DNA from: Mesorhizobium huakuii
GTDB taxonomy: Bacteria; Pseudomonadota; Alphaproteobacteria; Rhizobiales; Rhizobiaceae
NCBI RefSeq assembly: GCF_014189455.1
Contig: NZ_CP050296.1
Coordinates: 4,274,001 to 4,338,000, forward strand
DNA length: 64,000 bases
Direction: 5' to 3'
Made by a program: the position numbers and the translations under genes. Positions 1 through 9,710 of the stretch are shown here, piece by piece. The notes under the pieces are model-generated. The model had not been told where the DNA came from. It searched no databases and saw only the letters and a program-made list of their open reading frames with translations. The stretch's first letter is position 1; every line of letters begins with the position of its first letter.

Positions 1-1
1 C

Positions 2-1039
2 ATCGTCCCGGTCATGGCGCTGACTGTCTTCTTCGCCTGGCGCTACCGGCAGTCCAACGCCTCGGCGACCTATGCGCCGGACTGGGATCATTCGACGAAG
101 CTGGAACTGGTGATCTGGGCGGCGCCCCTGCTCATCATCATCTGCCTTGGCGCGCTGACCTGGCTCGGCACGCATCTGCTCGACCCGTACCGCCGCATCG
201 ACCGCATCGAGCCCGGCCAGCCCGTTACCCAGTTGCACAAGCCGCTCCGGGTCGAGGTCGTGGCGCTCGACTGGAAATGGCTCTTCATCTATCCCGACTA
301 CGGCATCGCCTCCGTCAACGAACTGGCGGCGCCGGTCAACCAGCCGATCGACTTCCGCATCACCTCGTCGGCGGTGATGAATTCCTTCTACATTCCAGCC
401 CTTGCCGGGCAGATCTATGCCATGCCGGCGATGGAGACGAAGCTGCACGCCGTCATCAACCGGCCGGGCACCTATAGCGGCTTCTCGGCCAATTACAGCG
501 GCGCCGGCTTTTCCGGCATGCGCTTCGCCTTCCACGGCCTGTCCGACCAGGCTTTCGAGCAGTGGGTGGCGCAGGCCAGGACCGCGTCGGCGACGCTCAG
601 CCGCGAGAACTATCTCGAACTCGAAAAGCCGAGCGAGAACGAGCCGGTCCGCCACTATGCCTCCGTCGATCCCGACCTCTATGGCGCCATCCTCAATCTG
701 TGCGTCGAGCGTGGCAAGATGTGCATGAACGAGATGATGTCGATCGACGCCAAGGGCGGCCTCGGCCTTGCCGGTGTCCGCAACACGCTGCCGCTGCAAT
801 ACGACAAGCTTGCCCGGCGTGGCGCGGTGTTCGGCAACGATCCGTCCTATGTCGCCAGCATCTGCACAGCGGAGGAGGCGGCTGCGGCGGCGCGCGCGGC
901 CAGCGATGCCACGCCGACGGACTGGCCGGCCAGGAATCTTTCCCCGCTGCGCGGGGCAGGGCTGCTCAGGCCCGGGACCGAGAGCCGTCGCGCCGAGGCG
1001 GATACGCCGTCGCTCGGCCTGCTGCGGCGCGAATTGTGA
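2..1039 (+). CDS. cyoA: Ubiquinol oxidase subunit II (5' end outside window)
   Basis: Subunit II of a cytochrome bo-type quinol oxidase in the inner membrane. The reading frame is open from base 2, so the start and the signal/lipobox region lie upstream; the ATG at 14 is internal. A membrane segment (around [20 protein letters not shown]) is followed by a periplasmic cupredoxin-like domain. The motif [19 protein letters not shown] is typical of CyoA, and the CuA cysteine ligands of cytochrome c oxidase subunit II are absent, which indicates quinol rather than cytochrome c as electron donor. The C-terminal tail is low complexity. The stop lies 10 bases before cyoB, so this begins a cyoABCD operon. 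Confidence 0.93.
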   Translation: MVPVMALTVFFAWRYRQSNASATYAPDWDHSTKLELVIWAAPLLIIICLGALTWLGTHLLDPYRRIDRIEPGQPVTQLHKPLRVEVVALDWKWLFIYPDYGIASVNELAAPVNQPIDFRITSSAVMNSFYIPALAGQIYAMPAMETKLHAVINRPGTYSGFSANYSGAGFSGMRFAFHGLSDQAFEQWVAQARTASATLSRENYLELEKPSENEPVRHYASVDPDLYGAILNLCVERGKMCMNEMMSIDAKGGLGLAGVRNTLPLQYDKLARRGAVFGNDPSYVASICTAEEAAAAARAASDATPTDWPARNLSPLRGAGLLRPGTESRRAEADTPSLGLLRREL

Positions 1040-1049
1040 GAGACAGAAG

Positions 1050-3053
1050 ATGCCCGACACGCTGACCAAATTCATCTTCGGCCGTCTCACCTTGGACTCG
1101 CTGCCGCTGCACGAGCCGATCGTCGTCGCCACCTTCATCGCGGTGGCGCTCGGCGGCATCGCGCTCCTTGGCGTCATCACCTATTTCAAGCTGTGGGGCT
1201 ACCTCTGGCGCGAGTGGTTCACCAGCGTCGACCACAAGAAGATCGGCATTATGTACATGGTGCTCGGCCTCGTCATGCTGCTGCGCGGCTTCTCCGACGC
1301 CATCATGATGCGCCTGCAGCAGGCCATCGCCTTCAACGGTTCCGAGGGCTACCTCAATTCGCATCACTACGACCAGATCTTCACCGCGCACGGCGTGATC
1401 ATGATCTTCTTCGTGGCGATGCCCTTCGTCACCGGTCTGATGAACTTCGTCGTGCCGCTGCAGATCGGCGCGCGCGACGTCTCCTTCCCCTTCCTCAACA
1501 ATTTCAGCTTCTGGATGACGGTCGGCGGCGCCATCCTGGTCATGGCGTCGCTGTTCGTCGGCGAATTCGCCCGCACTGGCTGGCTCGCCTATCCGCCGCT
1601 CTCCGGCATCGGCTACAGTCCCGACGTCGGTGTCGACTATTACATCTGGGCACTGCAGGTGGCGGGTGTCGGCACGACGCTGTCCGGCATCAACCTGATC
1701 TGCACCATCATCAAGATGCGCGCGCCCGGCATGACGATGATGCGCATGCCCGTCTTCACCTGGACGTCGCTGTGCACCAACGTGCTGATCGTCGCCTCCT
1801 TCCCGGTGCTGACGGCGGTGCTCTCACTGCTGGCGCTCGACCGCTATGTCGGCACCAACTTCTTCACCAACGATTTCGGCGGCAATCCGATGATGTATGT
1901 GAATCTCATCTGGATATGGGGTCACCCGGAAGTCTACATCCTCATCCTGCCGCTGTTCGGCGTCTTTTCCGAGGTCACCTCGACCTTCTCCGGCAAGCGC
2001 CTGTTCGGCTACACCTCGATGGTCTACGCCACGGTGGTCATCACCATCCTGTCGTACCTCGTCTGGCTGCACCACTTCTTCACCATGGGCTCGGGCGCCA
2101 GCGTCAATTCCTTCTTCGGCATCACCACGATGATCATCTCGATCCCGACGGGAGCGAAGATCTTCAACTGGCTGTTCACAATGTATCGCGGCCGCATCCG
2201 CTTCGAACTGCCGATGATGTGGACGATGGCCTTCATGCTCACCTTCACTGTCGGCGGCATGACCGGCGTGCTGCTTGCGGTGCCGCCGGCGGATTTCGTG
2301 CTGCACAACAGCCTGTTCCTGATCGCCCACTTCCACAATGTCATCATCGGCGGCGTGCTGTTCGGCCTGTTCGCCGGCATTGCCTACTGGTGGCCCAAGG
2401 CCTTCGGCTTCAAGCTCGACCCGTTCTGGGGCAAGGTGTCGTTCTGGTGCTGGGTGGTCGGCTTCTGGTTCGCCTTCATGCCGCTCTATGTCCTCGGCCT
2501 GATGGGCGTGACGCGCCGCATGCGCGTCTTCGATGACCCTTCGCTGCAGATATGGTTCATCATCGCCGCCTTCGGCGCGGTCCTGATCGCCTGCGGCATC
2601 GCCGCCTTCCTGATCCAGATCTTCGTCTCCATCCGCAAGCGCGAGGCCCTGACCGATCCGACCGGCGATCCCTGGGACGGCCGTACGCTCGAATGGTCGA
2701 CCTCTTCGCCGCCGCCCGCCTACAACTTCGCCTTCACGCCTGTCGTGCGCGACAACGACGCCTGGTGGGACATGAAGAAGGCCGGCTACGTCAGGCCGCT
2801 CTCCGGCTTCAAGCCGATCCATATGCCAAGCAACACCGGCACCGGCGTCATCCTGGCGGCCTTCAGCGTGGCGCTCGGCTTCGGCCTGATCTGGTACATC
2901 TGGTGGCTGGCGGCGCTGAGCTTCGTCTGCCTCATCGCCACCGCGATCGGCCACACCTTCAACTATATGAGAGACTTCCACATTCCGGCTGCCGAGGTCA
3001 CGCAGACGGAGGAGGCGAGGACGACGCTCCTCGCCGCCAGGGCCGGGGTTTGA
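1050..3053 (+). CDS. cyoB: Cytochrome bo-type ubiquinol oxidase subunit I
   Basis: Catalytic subunit of the proton-pumping quinol oxidase, carrying haem b, the high-spin haem and CuB. At 667 residues it matches the usual CyoB length. The longer open frame from 768 overlaps cyoA, and the ATG at 1050 follows an AGACAGAAG purine stretch, so it is preferred. Visible signatures are the quinol-site segment [13 protein letters not shown], the haem-ligand segment [14 protein letters not shown], the His-Tyr crosslink motif [12 protein letters not shown], the CuB pair HHFFTMG, and HFHNVIIGG. The [10 protein letters not shown] motif separates CyoB from cytochrome c oxidase CoxA. cyoC starts three bases after its stop. 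Confidence 0.97.
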   Translation: MPDTLTKFIFGRLTLDSLPLHEPIVVATFIAVALGGIALLGVITYFKLWGYLWREWFTSVDHKKIGIMYMVLGLVMLLRGFSDAIMMRLQQAIAFNGSEGYLNSHHYDQIFTAHGVIMIFFVAMPFVTGLMNFVVPLQIGARDVSFPFLNNFSFWMTVGGAILVMASLFVGEFARTGWLAYPPLSGIGYSPDVGVDYYIWALQVAGVGTTLSGINLICTIIKMRAPGMTMMRMPVFTWTSLCTNVLIVASFPVLTAVLSLLALDRYVGTNFFTNDFGGNPMMYVNLIWIWGHPEVYILILPLFGVFSEVTSTFSGKRLFGYTSMVYATVVITILSYLVWLHHFFTMGSGASVNSFFGITTMIISIPTGAKIFNWLFTMYRGRIRFELPMMWTMAFMLTFTVGGMTGVLLAVPPADFVLHNSLFLIAHFHNVIIGGVLFGLFAGIAYWWPKAFGFKLDPFWGKVSFWCWVVGFWFAFMPLYVLGLMGVTRRMRVFDDPSLQIWFIIAAFGAVLIACGIAAFLIQIFVSIRKREALTDPTGDPWDGRTLEWSTSSPPPAYNFAFTPVVRDNDAWWDMKKAGYVRPLSGFKPIHMPSNTGTGVILAAFSVALGFGLIWYIWWLAALSFVCLIATAIGHTFNYMRDFHIPAAEVTQTEEARTTLLAARAGV

Positions 3054-3055
3054 GC

Positions 3056-3682
3056 ATGGCTTCGATAGCAACCACGGCCGGCACCGAACCGGTCTTCCAT
3101 CTGGAAGAAGAGCATGCGCATGCCGAAGGCAGCAGCACCATGCTCGGCTTCTGGCTCTATTTGATGAGCGACTGCCTGATCTTCGCCATGCTGTTCGCGG
3201 CCTATGGCGTGCTCGGCGGCAACTATGCGGCGGGGCCGGCGCCGAAGGACCTGTTCGATCTCGACCTGGTGGCGGTCAACACCGCCATGCTGCTCTTCTC
3301 GTCGATCACCTATGGCTTTGCCATGCTGACCATGGACAAGGGCCGGGTGGCGGCGACGCAAGCGTGGCTTGCAGTGACCGGTCTGTTCGGCCTCGCCTTC
3401 CTGTCGATAGAACTCTACGAATTCTCACACATGATCCACGAAGGTGCCACGCCGCAGCGCAGCGCCTTCCTGTCGTCCTTCTTCACTTTGGTCGGAACCC
3501 ACGGCCTGCACGTCACCTTCGGCATCGTCTGGCTGGTGACGCTGATGACGCAGGTCGCCCGGTTCGGCCTTACCGAGGCCAATCGCCGCCGGCTGATGTG
3601 CCTCTCGATGTTCTGGCATTTCCTCGACGTCGTCTGGATCGGCGTCTTCACCTTTGTCTATCTGATGGGGATGTTGCGATGA
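3056..3682 (+). CDS. cyoC: Cytochrome bo-type ubiquinol oxidase subunit III
   Basis: Membrane subunit III of the quinol oxidase, 208 residues with five likely transmembrane helices. Family segments include FWLYLMSDCLIFAMLFAAYG, and GTHGLHVTFGIVW with FWHFLDVVWIGVFTFVYLMG near the C-terminus. The ATG at 3056 is two bases after the cyoB stop; longer in-frame extensions lie inside cyoB and were rejected. The N-terminus has a short acidic and histidine-containing stretch (EEEHAHAEG). Its stop overlaps the cyoD start (ATGA), so translation is probably coupled. Confidence 0.95.
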   Translation: MASIATTAGTEPVFHLEEEHAHAEGSSTMLGFWLYLMSDCLIFAMLFAAYGVLGGNYAAGPAPKDLFDLDLVAVNTAMLLFSSITYGFAMLTMDKGRVAATQAWLAVTGLFGLAFLSIELYEFSHMIHEGATPQRSAFLSSFFTLVGTHGLHVTFGIVWLVTLMTQVARFGLTEANRRRLMCLSMFWHFLDVVWIGVFTFVYLMGMLR

Positions 3683-4056
3683 GCGCTCATGATCATGCCG
3701 AGGGTCACGACCACGCCCATGGCGGCGCCGCGCACGGATCGTTCAAGACCTATCTGATCGGCTTCATCCTGTCGGTGATCCTGACCGCCATTCCGTTCTG
3801 GCTGGTCATGAGCGGCGCCATCGACAACAAGCAGGCCACGGCCATCGTCATCATGGCCTTCGCGGTGGTGCAGATCGTCGTCCACATGGTCTTCTTCCTG
3901 CATATGAACACCGCTTCGGAGGGCGGATGGTCGATGTTGGCCCTGATCTTCACGCTGATCCTGGTCGGTATCGTGCTGACCGGCTCGCTCTGGGTGATGT
4001 ACCACCTCAACGCCAACATGATGCCGGGGCTTCACGATATGCGCGAGATGCCATGA
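3679..4056 (+). CDS. cyoD: Cytochrome bo-type ubiquinol oxidase subunit IV
   Basis: Small three-helix subunit IV of the quinol oxidase, 125 residues, in the normal range for CyoD. After a histidine-rich cytoplasmic N-terminus (HDHAEGHDHAHGG) come helices around YLIGFILSVILTAIPFWLV, VIMAFAVVQIVVHMVFFLHM and LIFTLILVGIVLTGSLWVMY. The start overlaps the cyoC stop and the stop overlaps the next start, so it lies inside a coupled operon. The histidine cluster could bind metal, but that is only inferred from composition. Confidence 0.95.
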   Translation: MSAHDHAEGHDHAHGGAAHGSFKTYLIGFILSVILTAIPFWLVMSGAIDNKQATAIVIMAFAVVQIVVHMVFFLHMNTASEGGWSMLALIFTLILVGIVLTGSLWVMYHLNANMMPGLHDMREMP

Positions 4057-4874
4057 GCCCGGCGCCGGGCGCGGGGAGGACTATTGTCGAGACACGGATC
4101 GGGCAGGCCGACATCAGCTTGCCCGCCGAGCCACGAAAGGACGCCGGCAGATCGCCCGCGTCGCGGCTTTTCCTCGCACTGCTCGGGCTCCTCGGCGTGC
4201 TGGTGTTTCTCGGGCTCGGCATCTGGCAGCTGGAAAGGCGGGTCTGGAAGCTCGACCTGATCGCCCGCGTCGACCAGCGCATCCATGCTGCTGTTGCCGA
4301 TGCGCCTGGTCCAGAGAGTTGGAACGGGATGACGACGACCGGCTACGAGTACAGCCATGTGCGATTGACCGGTCGCCTTCTTGGCGGCGCCAACACGCTG
4401 GTGCAGGCGGTGACGGAGCTTGGCGGCGGTTATTGGGTGTTGACGCCGATGCGGACCGATCGTGGCTTCGTCGTGCTGGTCAATCGCGGCTTCATTCCCC
4501 AGGAGCGCAAGGCCGAGTTCGAACAAGAGAGCGGCGGCTTCGCTTCGTCGACCGTCATTGACGGGCTGTTGCGCATGAGCCAGCCCGGCGGTGGCTTCCT
4601 GCGCAACAACAATGTCGCGGGCAATCGCTGGTATTCGCGCGACGTCGCCGCCATCGCAACCGCACGCGGCCTGACAAACAACGTCGCCCCCTATTTCGTC
4701 GATGCGGAAGCATCCGGCGTGGATGGGTGGCCGCGCGGCGGCCTGACCGTCGTGACTTTCCGCAACAGCCACATGGTCTATGCTTTGACGTGGTTCACGC
4801 TCGCTGCGATGCTCGCCGCAGCCCTGGCCGCGCCGATCATCGGCCGCCGCTGGCGGCGAGGACAGGCACGATGA
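4053..4874 (+). CDS. SURF1-family oxidase assembly protein
   Basis: Membrane protein of the SURF1/Shy1 family, assembly factors for haem-copper oxidases. The 273-residue protein has a first membrane helix (LFLALLGLLGVLVFLGLGIW) followed by QLERRVWKLDLI, a soluble domain with the SURF1-like segments VNRGFIPQERK and NVAPYFVDAE, and a second C-terminal helix (ALTWFTLAAMLAAALAAPII). The start overlaps the cyoD stop and the stop overlaps the histidine kinase start. The position suggests a role in maturing the bo-type oxidase, although SURF1 is best studied with cytochrome c oxidases. Confidence 0.9.
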   Translation: MSPAPGAGRTIVETRIGQADISLPAEPRKDAGRSPASRLFLALLGLLGVLVFLGLGIWQLERRVWKLDLIARVDQRIHAAVADAPGPESWNGMTTTGYEYSHVRLTGRLLGGANTLVQAVTELGGGYWVLTPMRTDRGFVVLVNRGFIPQERKAEFEQESGGFASSTVIDGLLRMSQPGGGFLRNNNVAGNRWYSRDVAAIATARGLTNNVAPYFVDAEASGVDGWPRGGLTVVTFRNSHMVYALTWFTLAAMLAAALAAPIIGRRWRRGQAR

Positions 4875-6220
4875 GCGTCCCGACCCAAACGCTTCGCAAC
4901 GACAAATCCTTCGCGGTATCCCTTGCGGGTAACGGCGGCACGGTCTCGGATCCCGACGCCGCGAGCAGGAAGAACCTGCTCCTGCTCATCCAGCTGCGTT
5001 GGCTGGCGGTGGCGGGTCAGGTGCTGACCATTCTGGTGACGGAATACTGGTTCGATATCCCGCTGCCGCTGCCGGAGATGGCCAGCGTCGTGCTTTTCCT
5101 GGTTGGGCTGAACATCTTCAGCCTGCTCGCTTCGCGCGGCCAGCGCCCGATCAGCAACGCGCAGCTCTTCGTCGCGCTGATCTTCGACATGGCCGCGCTG
5201 ACGACCCAGCTTTACCTGAGCGGCGGTGCCTCGAACCCGTTCGTGTCGCTCTACCTGCTGCAGATCACCCTTGGCGCCGCGCTGCTGACACCCTGGTCGA
5301 CCTGGAGCCTGGTGGCCGCGGCTTCGGCCTGCTTCGTGTTCCTCACCTTCCAGTTTCAGCCGATCGCGATCCCGCATCACGGCGGCAGCGACCTGTTGGC
5401 CCTGCATATCAGGGGCATGTTCATCAGCTTCGTGCTGGCGGCCGGCCTGATCGTGATCTTCATGACGCGCATCAACCGCAATCTGCGCGAACGCGATGCC
5501 TATCTCGCCGATCTGCGCCAGCACTCGGCCGAGGAGGACCACATTGTGCGCATGGGCCTGCTCGCCTCGGGCGCCGCGCATGAACTGGGCACGCCGCTTT
5601 CGACCATCTCCGTCATCCTCTCCGACTGGCGCCAGACGCGCAGCGTCAGCCGCAACCGCGAGCTGGCCGGGGACGTAGCCGAAATGCAGGCGCAGATCGA
5701 GCGCTGCAAAAGCATCGTGTCGGGCATCCTGATGTCTTCGGGGCAGGCGCGCGGCGAAGGCACGATCCGCACCAGCATCCGCCATTTCATCGACGATCTT
5801 GTCCAGGAATGGCGCGGCAGCCGCCAGCCGCTCAATCTGGAGTACAGCAACGATTTCGAACCCGACGAGCAGATCGTTTCCGACACGGCGCTGAAGCAGG
5901 TCATCTTCAACGTGTTCGACAACGCCCAGGAAGCATCGCCCGATTGGGTCGGCGTTACCGCCGAACGGCAGGGCGAGAAACTGGTGATTGCCGTGCGCGA
6001 CCGTGGGCCGGGTTTCGACGAGGCTATTCTGGCGGCACTCGGCCAGCCCTATATGTCGAGCAAGGGACGACCGGGCGGTGGCCTTGGCCTCTTCCTCGTG
6101 GTCAATGTGGTTCGAAAGCTGGGAGGCGACTTTTCGGCGCGTAACATGGAGCAGGGGGCCTGTGTTACGCTCTCGCTGCCGCTGGCGGCACTGACCGATG
6201 GAGATGATCATGAGACCTGA
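4871..6220 (+). CDS. regB: Redox-sensing histidine kinase, RegB/PrrB/ActS type
   Basis: Membrane sensor kinase of 449 residues that relays respiratory redox state to its response regulator. About six N-terminal hydrophobic segments carry the GGxxNPF heptapeptide (GGASNPF, residues 118-124), which in RegB is tied to quinone sensing. The H-box GAAHELGTPLSTI places the phosphorylated histidine at about residue 237. A cysteine at about residue 279 (ERCKSI) sits where RegB has its redox-active cysteine. The ATP-binding boxes GPGFDEA and GGGLGLFLVVNVVRKLGG follow. Start and stop overlap neighbouring genes, so it is co-translated with the oxidase operon and with regA. Rhizobial orthologues are also called ActS. 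Confidence 0.9.
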   Translation: MSVPTQTLRNDKSFAVSLAGNGGTVSDPDAASRKNLLLLIQLRWLAVAGQVLTILVTEYWFDIPLPLPEMASVVLFLVGLNIFSLLASRGQRPISNAQLFVALIFDMAALTTQLYLSGGASNPFVSLYLLQITLGAALLTPWSTWSLVAAASACFVFLTFQFQPIAIPHHGGSDLLALHIRGMFISFVLAAGLIVIFMTRINRNLRERDAYLADLRQHSAEEDHIVRMGLLASGAAHELGTPLSTISVILSDWRQTRSVSRNRELAGDVAEMQAQIERCKSIVSGILMSSGQARGEGTIRTSIRHFIDDLVQEWRGSRQPLNLEYSNDFEPDEQIVSDTALKQVIFNVFDNAQEASPDWVGVTAERQGEKLVIAVRDRGPGFDEAILAALGQPYMSSKGRPGGGLGLFLVVNVVRKLGGDFSARNMEQGACVTLSLPLAALTDGDDHET

Positions 6221-6746
6221 TCGATCCCTGTTAATCGTCGAGGACGACGCCACCTTCGCGAAGACGCTGAAACGCTCCTTCGAAAAGCGCGACTACGACG
6301 TCGTCGTCTGCCACGGCAGGGAAGAACTGCTTAGCGCCCTCGAAACAGCGGTTCCGGCATACGCCGTCGTCGATCTCAAGCTTGGCGCCGGCGGCTCCGG
6401 GCTGGAATGCGTCAAACTGCTCAGTGCCCGCGATGCGTCGATGCGGATCGTTGTGCTGACCGGCTTTGCCAGCATCGCCACCGCGGTCGAGGCGATCAAG
6501 CTCGGCGCATGCCATTATCTGGCGAAGCCCGCCAACACCGATGACATCGAAGCCGCCTTCGGCCGGGCCGAGGGCGATGTTTCCGTCTCGCTGAGCAGCC
6601 GTCCCACCTCGATCAAGAACCTCGAATGGGAGCGCATCCACGAGACGCTCGTCGAGACCGGCTTCAACATTTCCGAAACCGCGCGTCGGCTTGGCCTGCA
6701 CCGGCGCACTTTGGCCCGCAAGCTCGAAAAACGCGTGGTGAGATAG
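6210..6746 (+). CDS. regA: Response regulator, RegA/PrrA/ActR type
   Basis: DNA-binding response regulator partnered with the overlapping RegB-like kinase. The receiver domain shows the acidic pair EDD near the N-terminus, the phosphoacceptor aspartate in AVVDLKLG (about residue 55), a threonine in VLTGFAS and the lysine in LAKPAN. The C-terminal Fis-like helix-turn-helix ends in SETARRLGLHRRTLARKLEKR, close to the nearly invariant RegA recognition helix. The start at 6210 is preferred because a GGAG at 6200-6203 is spaced six bases from it; in-frame ATGs at 6198 and 6204 are alternatives. The 178-residue length is normal for the family. Confidence 0.92.
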   Translation: MRPDRSLLIVEDDATFAKTLKRSFEKRDYDVVVCHGREELLSALETAVPAYAVVDLKLGAGGSGLECVKLLSARDASMRIVVLTGFASIATAVEAIKLGACHYLAKPANTDDIEAAFGRAEGDVSVSLSSRPTSIKNLEWERIHETLVETGFNISETARRLGLHRRTLARKLEKRVVR

Positions 6747-6845
6747 CGGGAAGCGCTGCGGCCAATTCGAGCGTTAGCATTCAAAGCTTTCCTGCGCAGC
6801 CTGGTATGCCTATCTGTGTGGACAACACCGGAACAGGCAACAGGC

Positions 6846-8108
6846 GTGGCGCAACGATCGGGCAGTGCTGATCTTCCACTTCACGGCGGACGCGTGCCGA
6901 AATGGCTGGGTGACCGCATGACGCGCCTTGGCGCCGTGATGTGCGAGGCGATCATCCATCATTATGGCCGCAACGAATTGCTTCGGCGCCTGGCCCATCC
7001 GTTCTGGTTCCAGTCCTTCGGCGCCGTCATGGGCATGGACTGGCACTCGTCCGGCATCACGACCAGCGTCGTCGGCGCCCTGAAGCGCGGCCTGACGCCG
7101 CTGTCGGGTGAGCTCGGCATTCATGTCTGCGGCGGCCGTGGCGCCCATTCGCGCAAAACCCCGCATGAGTTGGCTGCCATCGGCGAGCGCATTGGCTTCG
7201 ACGGAACCCGCCTGGCAACCGTCAGCCGGCTCGTCGCCAAGGTGGACAGTGCCGCCGTTCAGGACGGCTTCGACCTCTATCTGCACGGCTTCATCGTCAC
7301 CGATGACGGCGACTGGGTGGTGGTGCAGCAAGGCATGAACGGCGACAGCAAGGTGGCACGCCGCTACCATTGGCTGTCCGAAGGTCTGAAGAGTTTCGTC
7401 GATCAGCCGCATGCCGCCATCGAAGGCGCCAACCAGGGTGAGATCGTCAACCTGACCGATCATCGTGCCGAGGCCTCGCGCCAGGGACAGCTGGACCTGC
7501 TTCAGGATCTTGGGCCGGACCGCATCCTGCGCGAGTTCGCTGCCCTGGAGACCAGCACCGCACCGGCTCCGGAGCAGCCGCTGCTGCCGCATCTGGTCAT
7601 GCCGGCCCACCACGATGTTCGCGAAAGCGATGTCGTCATGCGCCGCCTGCATGGAAACATGGCGGCCGCCGCCGAACGCGGCCCGGAGGATTTTTCCGAG
7701 CTTCTCCTGGTTCCCGGCGTAGGCGCGCGCACGGTGCGCGCGCTGGCCTTGGTCGCAGAAGTGGTGCATGGCGCGCCGTGCCGTTTTTCGGATCCCGGCC
7801 GTTTCTCGTTGGCGCATGGCGGCAAGGACAGGCACCCGTTCCCTGTTCCGCTCAAGGTCTATGACGAGACGATCGGCGTGCTGAAGTCCGCCGTGCAGAA
7901 AGCCAGGCTTGGCCGCGACGAGGAAATCGGCGCCTTGAGGCGGCTCGACGATCAGTCGCGGCAGGTCGAGCGATACGTCACCGGCCCCAGCCTGAAGGAG
8001 ATCGTCGCCGGCGAATTCGACCAGTCGCATCTGCTTGGCGGCCGCAGTGTCTTTGGTTGGGAACCGGCGCCGGACAAGGCGCCGGCGGAGCAGAACAAGA
8101 AGGCGTGA
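6846..8108 (+). CDS. DUF763 domain protein with helix-hairpin-helix motif
   Basis: About 420 residues of the DUF763 family, recognisable from RSGSADLPLHGGRVPKWL at the N-terminus, MGMDWHSSGITTSVVGALKRGL, and the CGGRGAHSRKTP segment. Around residue 290 is LLVPGVGARTVRALALVAE, a helix-hairpin-helix pattern that suggests nucleic-acid binding, followed by DPGRFSLAHGGKDRHPFPVP. No biochemical role is established for DUF763. The start is uncertain: GTG at 6846 puts the conserved motif next to the N-terminus as in the family, while GTG at 6816 would add ten residues. An AlkB-like gene follows 140 bases downstream on the same strand, so a DNA-processing role is possible. Confidence 0.85.
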   Translation: MAQRSGSADLPLHGGRVPKWLGDRMTRLGAVMCEAIIHHYGRNELLRRLAHPFWFQSFGAVMGMDWHSSGITTSVVGALKRGLTPLSGELGIHVCGGRGAHSRKTPHELAAIGERIGFDGTRLATVSRLVAKVDSAAVQDGFDLYLHGFIVTDDGDWVVVQQGMNGDSKVARRYHWLSEGLKSFVDQPHAAIEGANQGEIVNLTDHRAEASRQGQLDLLQDLGPDRILREFAALETSTAPAPEQPLLPHLVMPAHHDVRESDVVMRRLHGNMAAAAERGPEDFSELLLVPGVGARTVRALALVAEVVHGAPCRFSDPGRFSLAHGGKDRHPFPVPLKVYDETIGVLKSAVQKARLGRDEEIGALRRLDDQSRQVERYVTGPSLKEIVAGEFDQSHLLGGRSVFGWEPAPDKAPAEQNKKA

Positions 8109-8248
8109 CGGCCGACCATGTTGGCACCTGACTGCTCAGCCAGACAAATCCCCAGACATGGTGCGGTTCCTTGCCATTGCCGCCGCTGTCACGCCCGGAA
8201 GAGCGGCTGGATATTGCCTTGCGGTCCAGCCTTCACCATCTACGCGGA

Positions 8249-8863
8249 ATGCCACCACTCAAATCGAAAGCCGCCGGTCGCACTCCGGCATTCCAGCATG
8301 ATCTCTTTGGGACTGCGGAGGACCTGCCTGAAGGTTTTGCCTATCAATCCGGCCTGATCACGCCGCGGGAAGAGACAGAGCTCGCCCGGCATCTTGAGGG
8401 GCTGCCGTTCCAGGCGTTCGATTTCCACGGCCATCTGGCAAACCGGCGCGTCGTCGGGTTCGGCCTGCGCTATGATTATGACCGTCGCGAAGTCGTCGAG
8501 GCGCCGCCGATCCCCGACTTCCTGCTGCCCGTGCGCGAGAAGGTCGCGGCCTTTGCGCGCCGGCCAGCCGAGGCTTTCGCGCAGGTACTAATCAATGAGT
8601 ATCAGCCGGGCGCCGGTATCGGCTGGCATCGCGATAAGCCTCACTTCGAAGACGTCGCTGGCGTTTCGCTGCTGGCACCCTGCAGCTTTCGGCTGCGGCG
8701 AAAGAGCGGCAACAAATGGGACCGCCGGACCATCGTCGTCGAGCCAAGGTCAGCCTATCTCATGACTGGGCCTTCGCGCACAGAATGGGAGCACAGCATC
8801 CCGCCCCTTGCCGAGCATCGTTACTCGATCACCTTGCGGACGCTACGGCCTCAAAACCCCTGA
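8249..8863 (+). CDS. AlkB-like 2-oxoglutarate/Fe(II) dioxygenase
   Basis: 204-residue member of the AlkB superfamily, which oxidatively demethylates alkylated nucleic acid bases. The segments are NEYQPGAGIGWHRDKP, supplying the first histidine and the aspartate of the iron site, WEHSIPP, supplying the distal histidine, and HRYSITLRTLR, supplying the arginine pair for 2-oxoglutarate. The ATG at 8249 is chosen because the longer open frame from 8171 adds only unconserved sequence. Overall it resembles ALKBH2/3-like bacterial proteins more than E. coli AlkB. It may act on DNA, RNA or another substrate. Confidence 0.87.
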   Translation: MPPLKSKAAGRTPAFQHDLFGTAEDLPEGFAYQSGLITPREETELARHLEGLPFQAFDFHGHLANRRVVGFGLRYDYDRREVVEAPPIPDFLLPVREKVAAFARRPAEAFAQVLINEYQPGAGIGWHRDKPHFEDVAGVSLLAPCSFRLRRKSGNKWDRRTIVVEPRSAYLMTGPSRTEWEHSIPPLAEHRYSITLRTLRPQNP

Positions 8864-8885
8864 GGTCAAGCCGATCGTCACGGTT

Positions 8886-9670
8886 CTACTTCACGCCGAT
8901 GCCGGCGGTCAGGCCGCCGTCTATTCTGTAGTCGGCGCCGGTGCAGAAGCCGGCCTTGGACGAGCACAGGAAAGCGATGAGTTCCGCCACCTCCTCCGGC
9001 TCGCCGATGCGGCCGAGCGGATGGGCCGCGCCGAAGCGCCGGTAGGCCTCTTCGACATCGGCGTCGCTGCCGTGGTCGCCGCGCGCGGCCTTCTCGAGGA
9101 TCGGCGTGCGGATCGAGCCCGGGCTGACCGAATTCACCCTTATGCCTGATGCCGCGTAGTCGAGCGCCAGCGAGCGCGTCAGCGTGTGGATCGCCCCCTT
9201 GGTCGTGGCATAGGCGGCGACGTTCTGCTGACAGGCGAAGCCTTGCACCGAAGCGACGTTGACGATGGCGCCGCCACCGCGCTTGATCATTTCCGGTATA
9301 CCGAAATGCGCGGTCAGGTAGATCGAGCCGACATTGACCGTCATCGCCCGGTTCCAGGTTTCCCAATCGGTCGTCGTCGCGGTTCCGTAGGGATGGACCG
9401 CTGCGGAATTGACGATAACGTCGATGCCGCCGAATTTCGCGACGCCGGCCGCGACCGCGTCGCGCACCTGATCGGAAACCGAGACGTCGACCGTTTGCAC
9501 CAGCCCATCCGCTCCGGCCCTGGCAAGGCTTTCCTGCATCGCGGCATTGGCTGCCCGGTCGATGCCGCAGGCGATGATCGCAGCACCCCCTGCGCCAGCC
9601 GTCTTGCGGTGGCAAGCGCGATGCCGGTCGTCCCCGTCACCAATGCCACCTTGCCGTCGAAATCCTTCAT
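8886..9670 (-). pseudogene. SDR oxidoreductase, broken by a one-base frameshift
   Basis: Short-chain dehydrogenase, probably for a sugar acid given its divergent neighbour uxuA. The N-terminal frame from the ATG at 9670 (AAGGAG upstream) reads MKDFDGKVALVTGTTGIALATARRLAQG, then loses frame at a run of five G (minus strand; C at 9586-9590). One extra G would join it to AAIIACGIDRAANAAMQESLARAG and on to the intact body with NSAAV, the catalytic YATTK motif and the C-terminal IDGGLTAG. The body alone is open from 9539 but would lack the NAD(P)-binding glycine motif. Either a real frameshift or a sequencing indel; the rest of the gene shows no decay. Confidence 0.85.
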
Positions 9671-9710
9671 CGCGGGAACTCCTTCATGCGCTATCAAAAC
9701 CCGGTTCTGA

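Noticed and set aside
768..1049. Upstream extension of cyoB to 768
   Set aside because: It would overlap the 3' end of cyoA by about 270 bases and encodes arginine-rich nonsense; the ATG at 1050 matches the family's N-terminus.
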